From the NCBI GenBank assembly GCA_963976625.1, contig CAXBLA010000021.1, forward strand, positions 1 to 53,366: DNA of 53,366 nucleotides, in the 5' to 3' direction. The stretch comes from UBA1924 sp963976625 (GTDB lineage Bacteria; Planctomycetota; Phycisphaerae; Phycisphaerales; UBA1924). The translations under genes were made by a program, and so were the position numbers. Below are positions 42,299 to 50,748 of this stretch, piece after piece (positions within the stretch are counted from its first letter, which is position 1; each line of letters begins with the position of its first letter). The notes under the pieces were generated by a model, which was not told the DNA's origin, made no database searches, and was given only the letters and a program-made list of their open reading frames with translations.

Positions 42299-43537
42299 GT
42301 GGCGGATGATTCCGGATTGCCCAGTTCAGTTGCATCAACCCAGGCGGCGTTTGTGTCTGCCTATTTGCAGTCCGTTCGTGCGTTTCGGGGGGTGCTGATC
42401 CAGGCCTTTGGTGCGCTCGGGATCGACTCGGCACGCCCCAGAGAAGCCGCCCGACAGCTTGGGCTCGATAAGTCGCTCGTCTGGAAGCTTACTCGGGTGG
42501 TCCATGAGGATGAGCCGTTCCGCATCGCGGGGTTTATGCCCGGCGCATCGGGGATGGGCATGGTGACCCGAGCGATGGAAGCCTCTGGGGTCAACCAAGA
42601 AACGCTCGCGACGATCATGCAGGCGTACCAGCGGTACCTTGAGATGATCGAGCTGCACGCCGGGGATCGCGAGACACTCGAGCACATGCTCTACGGCATG
42701 ATCGGTGGGGGCGACGAGCGGTTCCGCAAGAGCAGGCAGTCGGCGTACAAGGGCAACTGCGGGATCTGGGGGGTACAGTCTGCCACGCGGGTGAGCACGC
42801 ACTTTTTGGCGATCAACAAGGACAACCCGGGGACGATCGATCATGCACAGCTGGTGGGGCTGCTCGGGTTCCAGCGTCTTCGACCGGGGCCGGCGTGGCC
42901 AATCTTTCAGTTTCATTCCTACGAGGACACCGGCGGCGAACTCTCGGCTTCGCTCCAGGCGATCGAAGATGAGCCCGACCCCGCGTTCCCGTTTTATATG
43001 AAGGGGAGCAGCACGGGCCAGCTCCCCGAAATGATCCGCTCGACGGATCCTGGGTCTATCAGCTATGAGTTCGGCGATGGTCCGATCGGGAAGACCGGGA
43101 TGTGCGACGCGTACTTCGGGTACATCGACACGCAGCCCAAGCCGCGGTATCAAGACGAGCACAATCGGCTGGGCGAGCTGCTCTGTATCGTCAACACCCC
43201 GATCCAGACGCTCGTGTTCGATCTGATCGTCGAACGCGAGCTGGGCGAACAAATCAAGCCCGAATCGTTGATCTATGGTCGTGCGACCGGGCCCCGGCTC
43301 GGGCACGAGCTGCGCGACCAGCGGACGCTGGTGCCGTACACCGATTCGCTCCAACGCCTCGAACCCGGTGCCCATATGCTCACGACCCCGCACGCCCCGA
43401 GCTACAACGCGGTGGGGGAGAAGGTCATGAAGCGGATGGGGCGGTCCTTCGAGGACTTCGTGTGCTGGCGTCTGGTGATGCAGTACCCGGTAATGCACTC
43501 GACGGTGGCGATTAAGTTCGACCTGCCGGAAGGGTGA
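42299..43537 (+). CDS. HTH-containing protein of unknown family
   Basis: About 412 residues. GTG at 42299 is chosen because AAGGAG lies eight bases upstream; the GTG at 42293 would be two bases from it. Residues about 47-66 (RPREAARQLGLDKSLVWKLT) look like a DNA-binding helix-turn-helix. A helical stretch follows (about 70-150: GMVTRAMEASGVNQETLATIMQAYQRYLEM). The rest (about 155-410) is an alpha/beta domain not recognised, containing NCGIWGVQSATRVSTHFLAI, FPFYMKGSSTG, GKTGMCDAYFG and a terminal FEDFVCWRLVMQYPVMHSTVAI segment. It may be a transcription regulator with a ligand or enzyme-like domain. The gap (41618-42298) holds the small RNA and this promoter region only. Confidence 0.65.
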   Translation: MADDSGLPSSVASTQAAFVSAYLQSVRAFRGVLIQAFGALGIDSARPREAARQLGLDKSLVWKLTRVVHEDEPFRIAGFMPGASGMGMVTRAMEASGVNQETLATIMQAYQRYLEMIELHAGDRETLEHMLYGMIGGGDERFRKSRQSAYKGNCGIWGVQSATRVSTHFLAINKDNPGTIDHAQLVGLLGFQRLRPGPAWPIFQFHSYEDTGGELSASLQAIEDEPDPAFPFYMKGSSTGQLPEMIRSTDPGSISYEFGDGPIGKTGMCDAYFGYIDTQPKPRYQDEHNRLGELLCIVNTPIQTLVFDLIVERELGEQIKPESLIYGRATGPRLGHELRDQRTLVPYTDSLQRLEPGAHMLTTPHAPSYNAVGEKVMKRMGRSFEDFVCWRLVMQYPVMHSTVAIKFDLPEG

Positions 43538-43608
43538 GGCGGGAGACTCGTGCCGGCTACAGGGGATTCCATTGAAGAGCGATCGAGGGATTCGCTGACT
43601 CTCAGCCA

Positions 43609-43959
43609 TTACATTTCGAGCGACCAGTTATCGAGTCGAAAGCCATCAACACGCCATTGCTTTGTATTCGTTTCAAGCGTCTCGGTGCCGTCGAGTTCGT
43701 GAAACATCGGGTCATCGATCAAGATTGCGGCGTGCTGATATGGGGTGTGTGTCTGTGAGTGCGGGGCCGTAAGCCTTGGGATGATCACGCCCGGGATGGC
43801 GATGCACATCGCGAGCACAAGCAATGCCCCGCCTGACACTTGCATGCGGCGCAGGCTCCGGCGTCGACGCACCCCTAGCCGCACGGCCTCGGGGAGGTCT
43901 CCGGCGTCGACTTGGGTGTGTGTGTTTATGAAATCAGTATCAAAATCTGTATCGTTCAT
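43609..43959 (-). CDS. Small membrane protein downstream of the ECF sigma factor, candidate anti-sigma factor
   Basis: 116 residues. Cytoplasmic Asp/Thr-rich N-terminus of about 40 residues ending in RRRRSLRR, one membrane segment (SGGALLVLAMCIAIPGVII) and a 50-residue periplasmic part. It overlaps the sigma gene by four bases (ATGA). This layout is that of a transmembrane anti-sigma factor, but a zinc-binding ZAS motif is missing, so the role is inferred from position. Confidence 0.6.
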   Translation of the reverse strand: MNDTDFDTDFINTHTQVDAGDLPEAVRLGVRRRRSLRRMQVSGGALLVLAMCIAIPGVIIPRLTAPHSQTHTPYQHAAILIDDPMFHELDGTETLETNTKQWRVDGFRLDNWSLEM

Positions 43960-44498
43960 TGTGCATCTCCATATTCAGCCATGCTCAACTCATCGCGGAG
44001 TTTGTTCATCCCCAGCCGAGATCGGCGGGCGACGGTGTTTCGGTTTAGGTCCAGCACCTGGGCGACTTGATCGATGCTCAGCCCGCCCAGATACCGCAGT
44101 GAGATGACATCTTGCTGATCGGCAGGGAGCCTTTCCATTGCGGTGAGCATCGGTTCGACACGGTTGTCCTGTGGTGTCTGCTCTTGAACTTCGAGTGCTC
44201 TTCTCCGTGCGTTCTCGCGGACCTCGCCTCGCCCGTAGTTGAGCGCTTCGTTGCGTGTCGCTCGATAGAGATAGGCGGTGGCGTCCTGGATGTCTTTGAG
44301 TGAGCGCCGTGGGAGCTTGAGCACTTTGAGGAACACGCTTTGCACGACATCTTCCGCGGCGCCCCCCATACCAGACGGGAGCGTGACCCGGGCGTACGCG
44401 ATGAGTCTGGATGCGACGAAGCTCCACAGCTGTTGAGCCGCGAGCTCGTCGCCCCGATGCATACGGAGCATCAGTTTTCTCGTATCCGGTTCTTCCAT
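43956..44498 (-). CDS. ECF-family RNA polymerase sigma factor
   Basis: 180 residues. Region 2 (LWSFVASRLIAYARVTLP, AEDVVQSVFLKVLK, ATAYLYRATRNEALNYGRG) binds the -10 element; region 4 (LPADQQDVISLRYLGGLSIDQVAQVLDLNRNTVARRSRLGMNKLRDEL) carries the -35 HTH. The start directly follows the stop of the gene upstream and the end overlaps the next gene, so the three are a tight operon. The target promoter is unknown; no matching ECF-type motif was found upstream. Confidence 0.92.
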   Translation of the reverse strand: MEEPDTRKLMLRMHRGDELAAQQLWSFVASRLIAYARVTLPSGMGGAAEDVVQSVFLKVLKLPRRSLKDIQDATAYLYRATRNEALNYGRGEVRENARRRALEVQEQTPQDNRVEPMLTAMERLPADQQDVISLRYLGGLSIDQVAQVLDLNRNTVARRSRLGMNKLRDELSMAEYGDAQ

Positions 44499-45464
44499 TT
44501 AGTCGTTGACCTGTTCGAGGAGTTCGAGGACCGATTGTGTCTGGTCGATGAACTCTTGATGAGAAGCAAACGCACGGGTCATGGTGGCGCCAAGAAGCTC
44601 GGTCAACGGCCCATACTCACCCGCCTGGACCTTGGACTCTGCTGCTTCCAGGGCGACCGCATCATCCGCGTCCCAAGCGGCGATCACATCGCCGTAGTAG
44701 GCGGAGAAACCACCGAGATCGAGCAGGATCTGTGAACGGTTCATGCTCGCGATCATCTTCGATGGCGGTGCGTCGCTCGCCACATTCATCTGATTCAAGA
44801 CCCATGTGCCTGGATCAATTTCTGGGAGATGCGCGAGGATGTACTCGCTGATCATCCGCCATTCGCCGACGATTGCATCGCGCATCGCGAAGCGGTCTTC
44901 AATCCCGCGTTCTTGGATGGTGGTGTGCACGAGCTTTGCGCCGCTTGCGTCGAGCTGATTCTCGTCGATGAGCTGCGTGGTCAGGTTGTTGGCGAGGTTA
45001 TCGATCGCCATCCCAACGAGTGAGCTGATCAGTACCCGATCACCCGAGACCTGCCCGCTCATCCGGTAGAGGGCCGCGATACGGACGGCGGCGTCTGCCT
45101 GCTTCCCGTCTTGCGCACAGCGGAGCGCATCGGCGGCCAAGATCTTGGAGGCCGTTCGCATCTTGCCCAGATGGGGGAGACTCGCAAAGGGGCCGTCTTC
45201 ATACGCGATATCCCAGTCCGCGTTGCCCATTCGAGAAGCATCGAGCAGGGCCTCGATGGTGCCGCTGGACTTGGCGAGCAGCTCGCTCCCCCCGTCTGCG
45301 AGCTCGACGCCATCACCATCGATTTGCAGTACGCTCTGCGTCCCCTGATCCATACCCGCCCAGGCCCGGTAATACGCCAGAGCTGTGTTGGATGTGGTGT
45401 CAACGCCTGCAGATCCGATGCCAGTTGCTAGGCCCAATGCCGCGATCATTATTCCGTTTCGCAT
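44499..45464 (-). CDS. Secreted protein of unknown function, first gene of the ECF operon
   Basis: About 321 residues. ATG at 45464 has GGAG nine bases upstream; starts further out lack support. A signal peptide (MIAALGLATGIGSAG) is followed by an alpha-helical periplasmic domain (ALAYYRAWAGMDQ, AVRIAALYRMSGQV, DNLANNLTTQLIDENQLDA, GIEDRFAMRDAIVGEWRMISEYI). I do not recognise the family. It lies first in a sigma operon, where a sensor or envelope stress target may be expected; this is an inference. Confidence 0.7.
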   Translation of the reverse strand: MRNGIMIAALGLATGIGSAGVDTTSNTALAYYRAWAGMDQGTQSVLQIDGDGVELADGGSELLAKSSGTIEALLDASRMGNADWDIAYEDGPFASLPHLGKMRTASKILAADALRCAQDGKQADAAVRIAALYRMSGQVSGDRVLISSLVGMAIDNLANNLTTQLIDENQLDASGAKLVHTTIQERGIEDRFAMRDAIVGEWRMISEYILAHLPEIDPGTWVLNQMNVASDAPPSKMIASMNRSQILLDLGGFSAYYGDVIAAWDADDAVALEAAESKVQAGEYGPLTELLGATMTRAFASHQEFIDQTQSVLELLEQVND

Positions 45465-45633
45465 GTCTAAGTTCTCCATATCGCACCATTGCGATACCAG
45501 TATGACACCGCCGAGCCGGCAGTGTGTCACCCAGAAAATGAAAAACTAGAAGGAATTCGACTCGACCGCGTTGTCGGCTCTGGCGTTCGACGATCAGCTC
45601 TCATCGAGCTCCGGAGGTCAGAATCGAAAAGAA

Positions 45634-45717
<84 letters not shown>

Positions 45718-45954
45718 TTGGTGCGGTGTCCAGTCCGGATTCTAGACGATTGATGCCGCCAAAGATTCGGGGTGCGAACATTTGGTACGCATCGGGCGTA
45801 AGCGGTGATCAAAGGTGCGCCAAACTGCAAAATTCGACCCCGGGCGAACCTTCAGATTTGCAATTCACGCTCAGCACGCAAGAATGAATTGGGTCTGAGT
45901 CCCAATATCCATCAATCAACTCGACCCAAGCGAACATTCGCACAGGAGCTCCAT

Positions 45955-48150
45955 ATGAACACGGGTGATCCTCACGGAGAAGCGGTCGCGGCCTCTTCCA
46001 AATGGCAGTCCTCAAGCGCCGGGCGCGACTCATCGCACAAGCGGATCGACGAGATCTACGCCAGCGATGTATTCGACGAGCGCAAAATGCGCGAACGGCT
46101 CCCCAAAAACACATTCAAAGCCGTCTGCAAGACCATCGAGAGCAAGGGCAAGCTCTCGACGAGCGACGCCGATGTGATCGCCACGGCCATGAAGGACTGG
46201 GCGATCGAACGCGGCGCGACCCACTACACCCATTGGTTCCAGCCCATGACCGGGCTCACCGCCGAGAAGCACGATTCGCTGATCATGCCCGATGGCGACG
46301 GCGGGGTGGTCTACCGCCTCTCGGGCTCCAACCTGATCCAGGGCGAGCCCGACGCGTCGAGCTTCCCCTCGGGTGGGCTCCGGGCGACCTTCGAGGCCCG
46401 CGGCTACACTGCCTGGGACGCGACCTCGCCGGCGTTTATCGTCCGCGGGAAGAACTACGCGACCCTCTGTATCCCGACGGCGTTCGTGAGCTGGAACGGC
46501 GAAGCCCTCGATAAGAAAACCCCGCTGCTCCGCTCAATCGATGCGCTCGAAAAGCAGGCGATGCGGATCCTCAAGATCTTCGGCACCGACGAGGGCGTCA
46601 GCTCCGTCCGCTCAACCCTTGGGGCCGAGCAGGAATACTTCCTGGTCGATCGCAACCTCTACTTCGCCCGCCCGGACTTGGTGAGTTGTGGGCGGACCCT
46701 CTTCGGGCTCGTCCCTCCAAAGCACCAGCAGCTCGACGATCACTACTTCGGTTCGATCCCGCCGCGCGTCAACGCGTTCATGGCCGAGTTCGAGCTCGAG
46801 CTCTTCCGCCTTGGTGTGCCCGTCCAGACCCGTCACAACGAGGTCGCCCCCGGGCAGTACGAGATCGCGCCGCTGTTCGAGAAGACCAACATCGCCTGCG
46901 ATCATCAGGCCATCCTGATGGACACGCTCAAGCGCGTCGCCGGGCGGTTCGGTTTCTTCGCGTGCCTGCACGAGAAACCATTCGCGGGCGTCAACGGCTC
47001 GGGCAAGCACAACAACTGGGCACTCTCGACCAACACGGGTATTAACCTGCTCGATCCCAAGAACGAGACCCACAACAACATCCAGTTCATGACCTTCCTG
47101 TGTGCCGTGATCCGGGCGGTGCACATCCACGGCGACTTGCTCCGCGCGACGATTGCTTCGGCATCCAATGATCATCGGCTCGGGGCCAACGAAGCGCCGC
47201 CGGCGATTATCTCGATCTTCCTGGGTGATATGCTCGCCGACCTGATCGACCAGCTCGAAGCAGGCACACCCAACCGGACCATCAAGGGCGGGGAGCTGGA
47301 CCTGGGCTCGCGCACGCTGCCCGATCTCCAGCGTGACTCGGGCGATCGCAACCGGACGAGCCCGTTCGCCTTCACAGGAAACCGCTTCGAGTTCCGGGCG
47401 GTGGGCTCAGCGTCATCGGTCTCGTGGCCCAACACGGTCATCAACACCATCGTGGCCGAGAGCTTGGATCACATCGCGACCAATGTCGAAAAGCAGCTCG
47501 GAGCCAACCCGAGCGAGACCAAGCGAGACCAGGCGGTCCGCAAGGTGCTCCAGGCCTTGATCCGTGATCACAAGGCGATCCTGTTCAATGGCGACAACTA
47601 CACACAGGAATGGGCCGATGAAGCCGAAAGACGTGGCTTGCCCAACCTGCGGACCACGGCTGACACGATCGGGGTGTTTAAGGCCGCCAAGACCCGCTCC
47701 GTATTCCGCAAGTACAAGGTGCTCTCCAAGTCCGAGCTAGGAAGCCGGGCGGAGATCTTCGCTGAGAAGTACATCACCGAGATCTCGATCGAAGCCGAGC
47801 TCATGTGCATGATGGCCCGCACCATGATCATGCCCGCGGCCATCCGCCACCAGCGGAACTTGGCTGAGGCTGTAGGGGCGACCGAGGGCGTTGGGGTTGA
47901 CTGCTCAACGCTCCGCGGCGAGCTCGAAGAGTTTGTAGAGCTGGTCTGCCGATTCAATGATGCGCTCGATGATCTCGAAACATGCAGAACAATCTCTGAG
48001 GGCAAGCACTCGACCCAGTGCGATTACTGCCGCGACCGGATCATCCCGTCGATGGAAGCATTGCGGGCCTTGGGCGATGAACTCGAGTCGTATGTTGAGT
48101 CCGAGCTCTGGCCGATGCCTGTATACAGCCAACTGCTCACGCTCCGATAA
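45955..48150 (+). CDS. glnN: Glutamine synthetase type III
   Basis: About 731 residues from ATG at 45955 (AGGAG six bases upstream); GSIII is usually about 720-730. It makes glutamine from glutamate, ammonia and ATP. The layout differs from GSI/GSII: N-terminal GSIII region (FKAVCKTIESKGKL), beta-grasp THWFQPMTGLTAEKHDS, catalytic core with LGAEQEYFLVD, TRHNEVAPGQYEIAP, EKPFAGVNGSGKHNNWAL (ammonia/ATP site), and NRFEFRAVGSA, then a long helical C-terminal domain. Cys are few and no signal is present. A 6-bp inverted repeat ATTGGG / CCCAAT (45888-45906) lies 50 bp upstream of the start. The tRNA-Leu is divergent, 237 bp away. Confidence 0.95.
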   Translation: MNTGDPHGEAVAASSKWQSSSAGRDSSHKRIDEIYASDVFDERKMRERLPKNTFKAVCKTIESKGKLSTSDADVIATAMKDWAIERGATHYTHWFQPMTGLTAEKHDSLIMPDGDGGVVYRLSGSNLIQGEPDASSFPSGGLRATFEARGYTAWDATSPAFIVRGKNYATLCIPTAFVSWNGEALDKKTPLLRSIDALEKQAMRILKIFGTDEGVSSVRSTLGAEQEYFLVDRNLYFARPDLVSCGRTLFGLVPPKHQQLDDHYFGSIPPRVNAFMAEFELELFRLGVPVQTRHNEVAPGQYEIAPLFEKTNIACDHQAILMDTLKRVAGRFGFFACLHEKPFAGVNGSGKHNNWALSTNTGINLLDPKNETHNNIQFMTFLCAVIRAVHIHGDLLRATIASASNDHRLGANEAPPAIISIFLGDMLADLIDQLEAGTPNRTIKGGELDLGSRTLPDLQRDSGDRNRTSPFAFTGNRFEFRAVGSASSVSWPNTVINTIVAESLDHIATNVEKQLGANPSETKRDQAVRKVLQALIRDHKAILFNGDNYTQEWADEAERRGLPNLRTTADTIGVFKAAKTRSVFRKYKVLSKSELGSRAEIFAEKYITEISIEAELMCMMARTMIMPAAIRHQRNLAEAVGATEGVGVDCSTLRGELEEFVELVCRFNDALDDLETCRTISEGKHSTQCDYCRDRIIPSMEALRALGDELESYVESELWPMPVYSQLLTLR

Positions 48151-48178
48151 ACTAAGGCGAGATCCATTCACTCTTATT

Positions 48179-48207
48179 CACCCGTTTGTTTCCAGGCGGG
48201 TGTTTCT
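48179..48207 (+). terminator. Probable terminator downstream of glnN
   Basis: CACCCG / CGGGTG stem with a 12-nt loop followed by TTTCTC; the short stem and weak T run make this only moderately likely. Confidence 0.5.
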
Positions 48208-48399
48208 CTGTCTACATCGGCACAGCGTGATCGGTCATATATAAGGATTGGTCAAGGGCAGTGCGGCTCGATATCGGGCGTTGATACGGATGGCGGGGGG
48301 GTATCTCGAATATCTTTCCCTTCTTTCCTCGCTTTCCAAGCTTGCCAATTTGACATTAAGCACTGAACGAAATCGAGTAGAACTCGGAGGATCACAGCG

Positions 48400-49365
48400 A
48401 TGCAACTCAACACCACTCCACTCACCGGGCTCCTCGGGGCCATCATCATCTCGGCAGGCCTGTCCTCGTCACTGGCAGCCGCCAAGGACAGCACGGACAC
48501 AAGCCCCAAGCCCGCAGCCGCCGAGCCAACGAACGCATCAGAGTCCCAAGAGTCAGAAGCGCCCGTAGGAATGGTCGAAGTGCGCATCAGCATGCCCGAC
48601 GGACGCACCATCGTGCAGTACGAGCCAAAGCGAGCCTCATCGGCTCGCTACACCAGAACAGTACCAACACGCGTCACCCGCACACTCCCCGATGGTTCGC
48701 GGATCAGCTACGCTCAGCGGGGCAGCAGCGCGAGCGGCGGCTCATCGAGTTCTTCGGGGGCACACGGTTCTGCGAGCCAGTCGAACAGCGGGGGATCAGG
48801 AGGGGCGGGTATGTCAGCTTCAGGGGGCGGTTCATCGGGCGGCGCGTCATCAGGAAAATCTGGTGGTAGCTCAGGCGGCGGTGGCGGCTCGGGTAGCGGT
48901 GGTGGTGGAGGCTCAGGTGGTGCGGGGCTCACACCACTGAGTGCGGCATCGGGCACCGACATGGGGTCGGTCGGTGTTGGGCACCGCGCGCCGCACCGGG
49001 TGCACACCGTGGGCGATGCCGTGCATGAGGACGATGGTGCGGTCGGCGGGCAGACTGTCGAGTTCGCCGAGACCGGGATGGGCGGGCAAGTGATGGGCAA
49101 CTCGGTCTATCTCACTGGCGTGCAACTCGTGCAGTCGAGCGGTTCATTCGACACCGTTGAGGGCACCTCGATCGGTGGGGACCTGGTGATGATGAGCAGT
49201 ATGTTGCCCGCGAGCTCACCTCTCGGTGGTGGGGTCGCAGATCCCGGGTCGATCATCCTTGATTTCGAATCAGGCTCGGTGGTGGACCTCGTCATGTTCT
49301 CGAAGCCGGCAGATAACTCCAACCCGATCCGTGAACGCCGAACATGGAGCGTGCGGATTCGGTAA
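48400..49365 (+). CDS. Secreted Gly/Ser-rich low-complexity protein
   Basis: 321 residues. ATG 48400 has GGAGG nine bases upstream. A signal peptide (LLGAIIISAGLSSSLAAA) is followed by a polar Pro/Ala/Ser linker, a short beta module (VEVRISMPDGRTIVQYE, about 58-75), then about 80 residues of nearly pure Gly and Ser (about 107-185). The C-terminal 140 residues are beta-rich and acidic (GMGGQVMGNSVYLTGVQLV; GSIILDFESGSVVDLVMFS). The glycine-rich middle may be a flexible spacer or a cell-wall or matrix domain. No sorting signal is present. Family not recognised. Confidence 0.72.
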   Translation: MQLNTTPLTGLLGAIIISAGLSSSLAAAKDSTDTSPKPAAAEPTNASESQESEAPVGMVEVRISMPDGRTIVQYEPKRASSARYTRTVPTRVTRTLPDGSRISYAQRGSSASGGSSSSSGAHGSASQSNSGGSGGAGMSASGGGSSGGASSGKSGGSSGGGGGSGSGGGGGSGGAGLTPLSAASGTDMGSVGVGHRAPHRVHTVGDAVHEDDGAVGGQTVEFAETGMGGQVMGNSVYLTGVQLVQSSGSFDTVEGTSIGGDLVMMSSMLPASSPLGGGVADPGSIILDFESGSVVDLVMFSKPADNSNPIRERRTWSVRIR

Positions 49366-49418
49366 ACCCCGCATAACGGGCGGATACAGGCCACCTACAT
49401 GCATACAGAGCACGCAGC

Positions 49419-49446
49419 CAACCCCGATCGATCGGGGTTGTTTTTT
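49419..49446 (+). terminator. Intrinsic terminator of the Gly/Ser-rich protein gene
   Basis: CAACCCCGAT / ATCGGGGTTG, a perfect palindrome with a CG centre, then six T. Confidence 0.9.
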
Positions 49447-49589
49447 ACTTGACTCAAAGGTCAGAATTTGATGAGATTCGTGCCACATTTGGATACGGGC
49501 GATCCTCAGCGATCATGTCATCGTACTATGCACGCCTGAGCCGGGTGATCGAGAGATCGTTCGGCTCGGTGTTTCGTGCGCAGTTCCTG

Positions 49590-49644
49590 CGCGTGCATGG
49601 CGCGTGCATGGCGCGTGCATGGCGCGTGCATGGCGCGTGCATGG
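49590..49644 (+). repeat. Five tandem copies of an 11-bp repeat
   Basis: CGCGTGCATGG repeated five times without a mismatch (49590-49600, 49601-49611, 49612-49622, 49623-49633, 49634-49644). It lies in the 453-bp gap (49366-49818) before the exosortase operon, 87 bp upstream of its predicted -35. The perfect identity suggests recent slippage or selection. Confidence 0.95.
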
Positions 49645-49730
49645 TTTGTTTTCCGGGGGGGATGAATCGGACGATCGGTTCTGATCGGGTTCAAAGATGG
49701 TGTTGGAATCAGCCGATAGCTTGGAGGGAA

Positions 49731-49759
49731 TTGCTTAGTATGGACGGGCAGTGTTTTAT
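49731..49759 (+). promoter_or_regulatory. Predicted promoter of the exosortase operon
   Basis: TTGCTT (49731-49736), 17-bp spacer, TTTTAT (49754-49759), leader about 53 nt. Together with the terminator at 49419 and the tandem repeat it makes up what I can see in the gap 49366-49818. Confidence 0.45.
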
Positions 49760-49818
49760 TGGAGCGCATCCGCGGGCCGGAGCCCGCGGCGGTCGAGTAT
49801 GTTCAACGCAGAGAGATC

Positions 49819-50748
49819 ATGGCAACGCTTGAAACTCCCAACCAATCGACGGAGATCCTCGGATCCATCCGGTCCATGATCGTGCTCTACGGCTCGGTCC
49901 GCGCGACACCTTTGTCGAGCCGGGTCGGTCGCTGCTTGCTCGATCTGCCTTTGGTTTCTGGTGCGATCACCGAGCATCACCTCCGCAACGCCCAGGCCTG
50001 CGCTAGCCGATTCGGGCTCGATGATTTCGAGGTCCGCGTGCTCGTCGATCCCGAAAGCGAAACACCCAAGAGCTACACGGGCCAATCGGGTGTCCGCTGC
50101 GTGATCCAGCAGGATGAGTCCCCGATCCGCGGTGTTGCAGGCGTGCTCTCTGACGCGACCAGGTCGATGGATGAGAACGACTACATCATTGTTTCTTCGG
50201 GTGCACAGGTCTTCATCGAGCCCCTCGACGATCTTGTGCACGCGATGGCGAAGAAGAAAGCCGATGTTGCGTTTGTTTCGTCGAGCGAGGGCGCGCCGGT
50301 GGGGGTCTGGCTGATCCGCTGCGGCGTGCTCAAATCGATCAACCCGATCGGGTATGTCGATCTCAAAGAACAAGCGCTCGATCAATGGAAATCTGAATAC
50401 ACGGTGACCGTGGTCGAACGCAGACGAGCATACGCCCAGCCCGCCCGCTCGCTGCAGGAGTACCTCAACGCTGTGCGTGTCCAAGCCAGCGGCTCTGGCT
50501 CTGGCTCAACAATCGATGAGGATCCGTACCGCGAGGATTGGGAGAGCACCTTCTCGATTATCGAGCCCGGCGCTCAGGTGGGCGAGCAGGTCGTGCTCCA
50601 CGACTCGGTCGCGCTGGCGGGTTCGACCATCGGCAAGGGTGCGATTCTGGTTCGCTCGGTGATCTGTGATGGCGCGGTGGTCGAGCCCGGCGCCCGCGTC
50701 ACCGACAAGGTGCTCAATCGCGTCGCGAAGAAGGGACGCCGGAGATGA
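49819..50748 (+). CDS. Nucleotidyltransferase-like protein with left-handed beta-helix tail
   Basis: About 309 residues from ATG at 49819 (GAGAG upstream). Residues 15-230 resemble the Rossmann-like fold of sugar-nucleotide pyrophosphorylases (MIVLYGSVRATPLSSRVGRCLLDLPL; DYIIVSSGAQVFIEPLDDLVH), but the GGxGTRL signature loop is replaced by YGSVRATPL, and the PK pair after it is lost. Residues about 255-300 are hexapeptide repeats (EPGAQVGEQVVLHDSVALAG, GKGAILVRSVI, EPGARV) forming a short left-handed beta-helix. The fold suggests a sugar-nucleotide-linked role in exopolysaccharide synthesis, perhaps as a non-catalytic regulator. It is coupled to the exosortase by a 4-bp overlap. Confidence 0.72.
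   Translation: MATLETPNQSTEILGSIRSMIVLYGSVRATPLSSRVGRCLLDLPLVSGAITEHHLRNAQACASRFGLDDFEVRVLVDPESETPKSYTGQSGVRCVIQQDESPIRGVAGVLSDATRSMDENDYIIVSSGAQVFIEPLDDLVHAMAKKKADVAFVSSSEGAPVGVWLIRCGVLKSINPIGYVDLKEQALDQWKSEYTVTVVERRRAYAQPARSLQEYLNAVRVQASGSGSGSTIDEDPYREDWESTFSIIEPGAQVGEQVVLHDSVALAGSTIGKGAILVRSVICDGAVVEPGARVTDKVLNRVAKKGRRR

Noticed and set aside
49449..49832. 127-codon frame across the 11-bp repeats
   Set aside because: The coding part is the repeat itself read as VHGACMARAW-like residues, there is no ribosome-binding site, and the frame ends just inside the start of the next gene.
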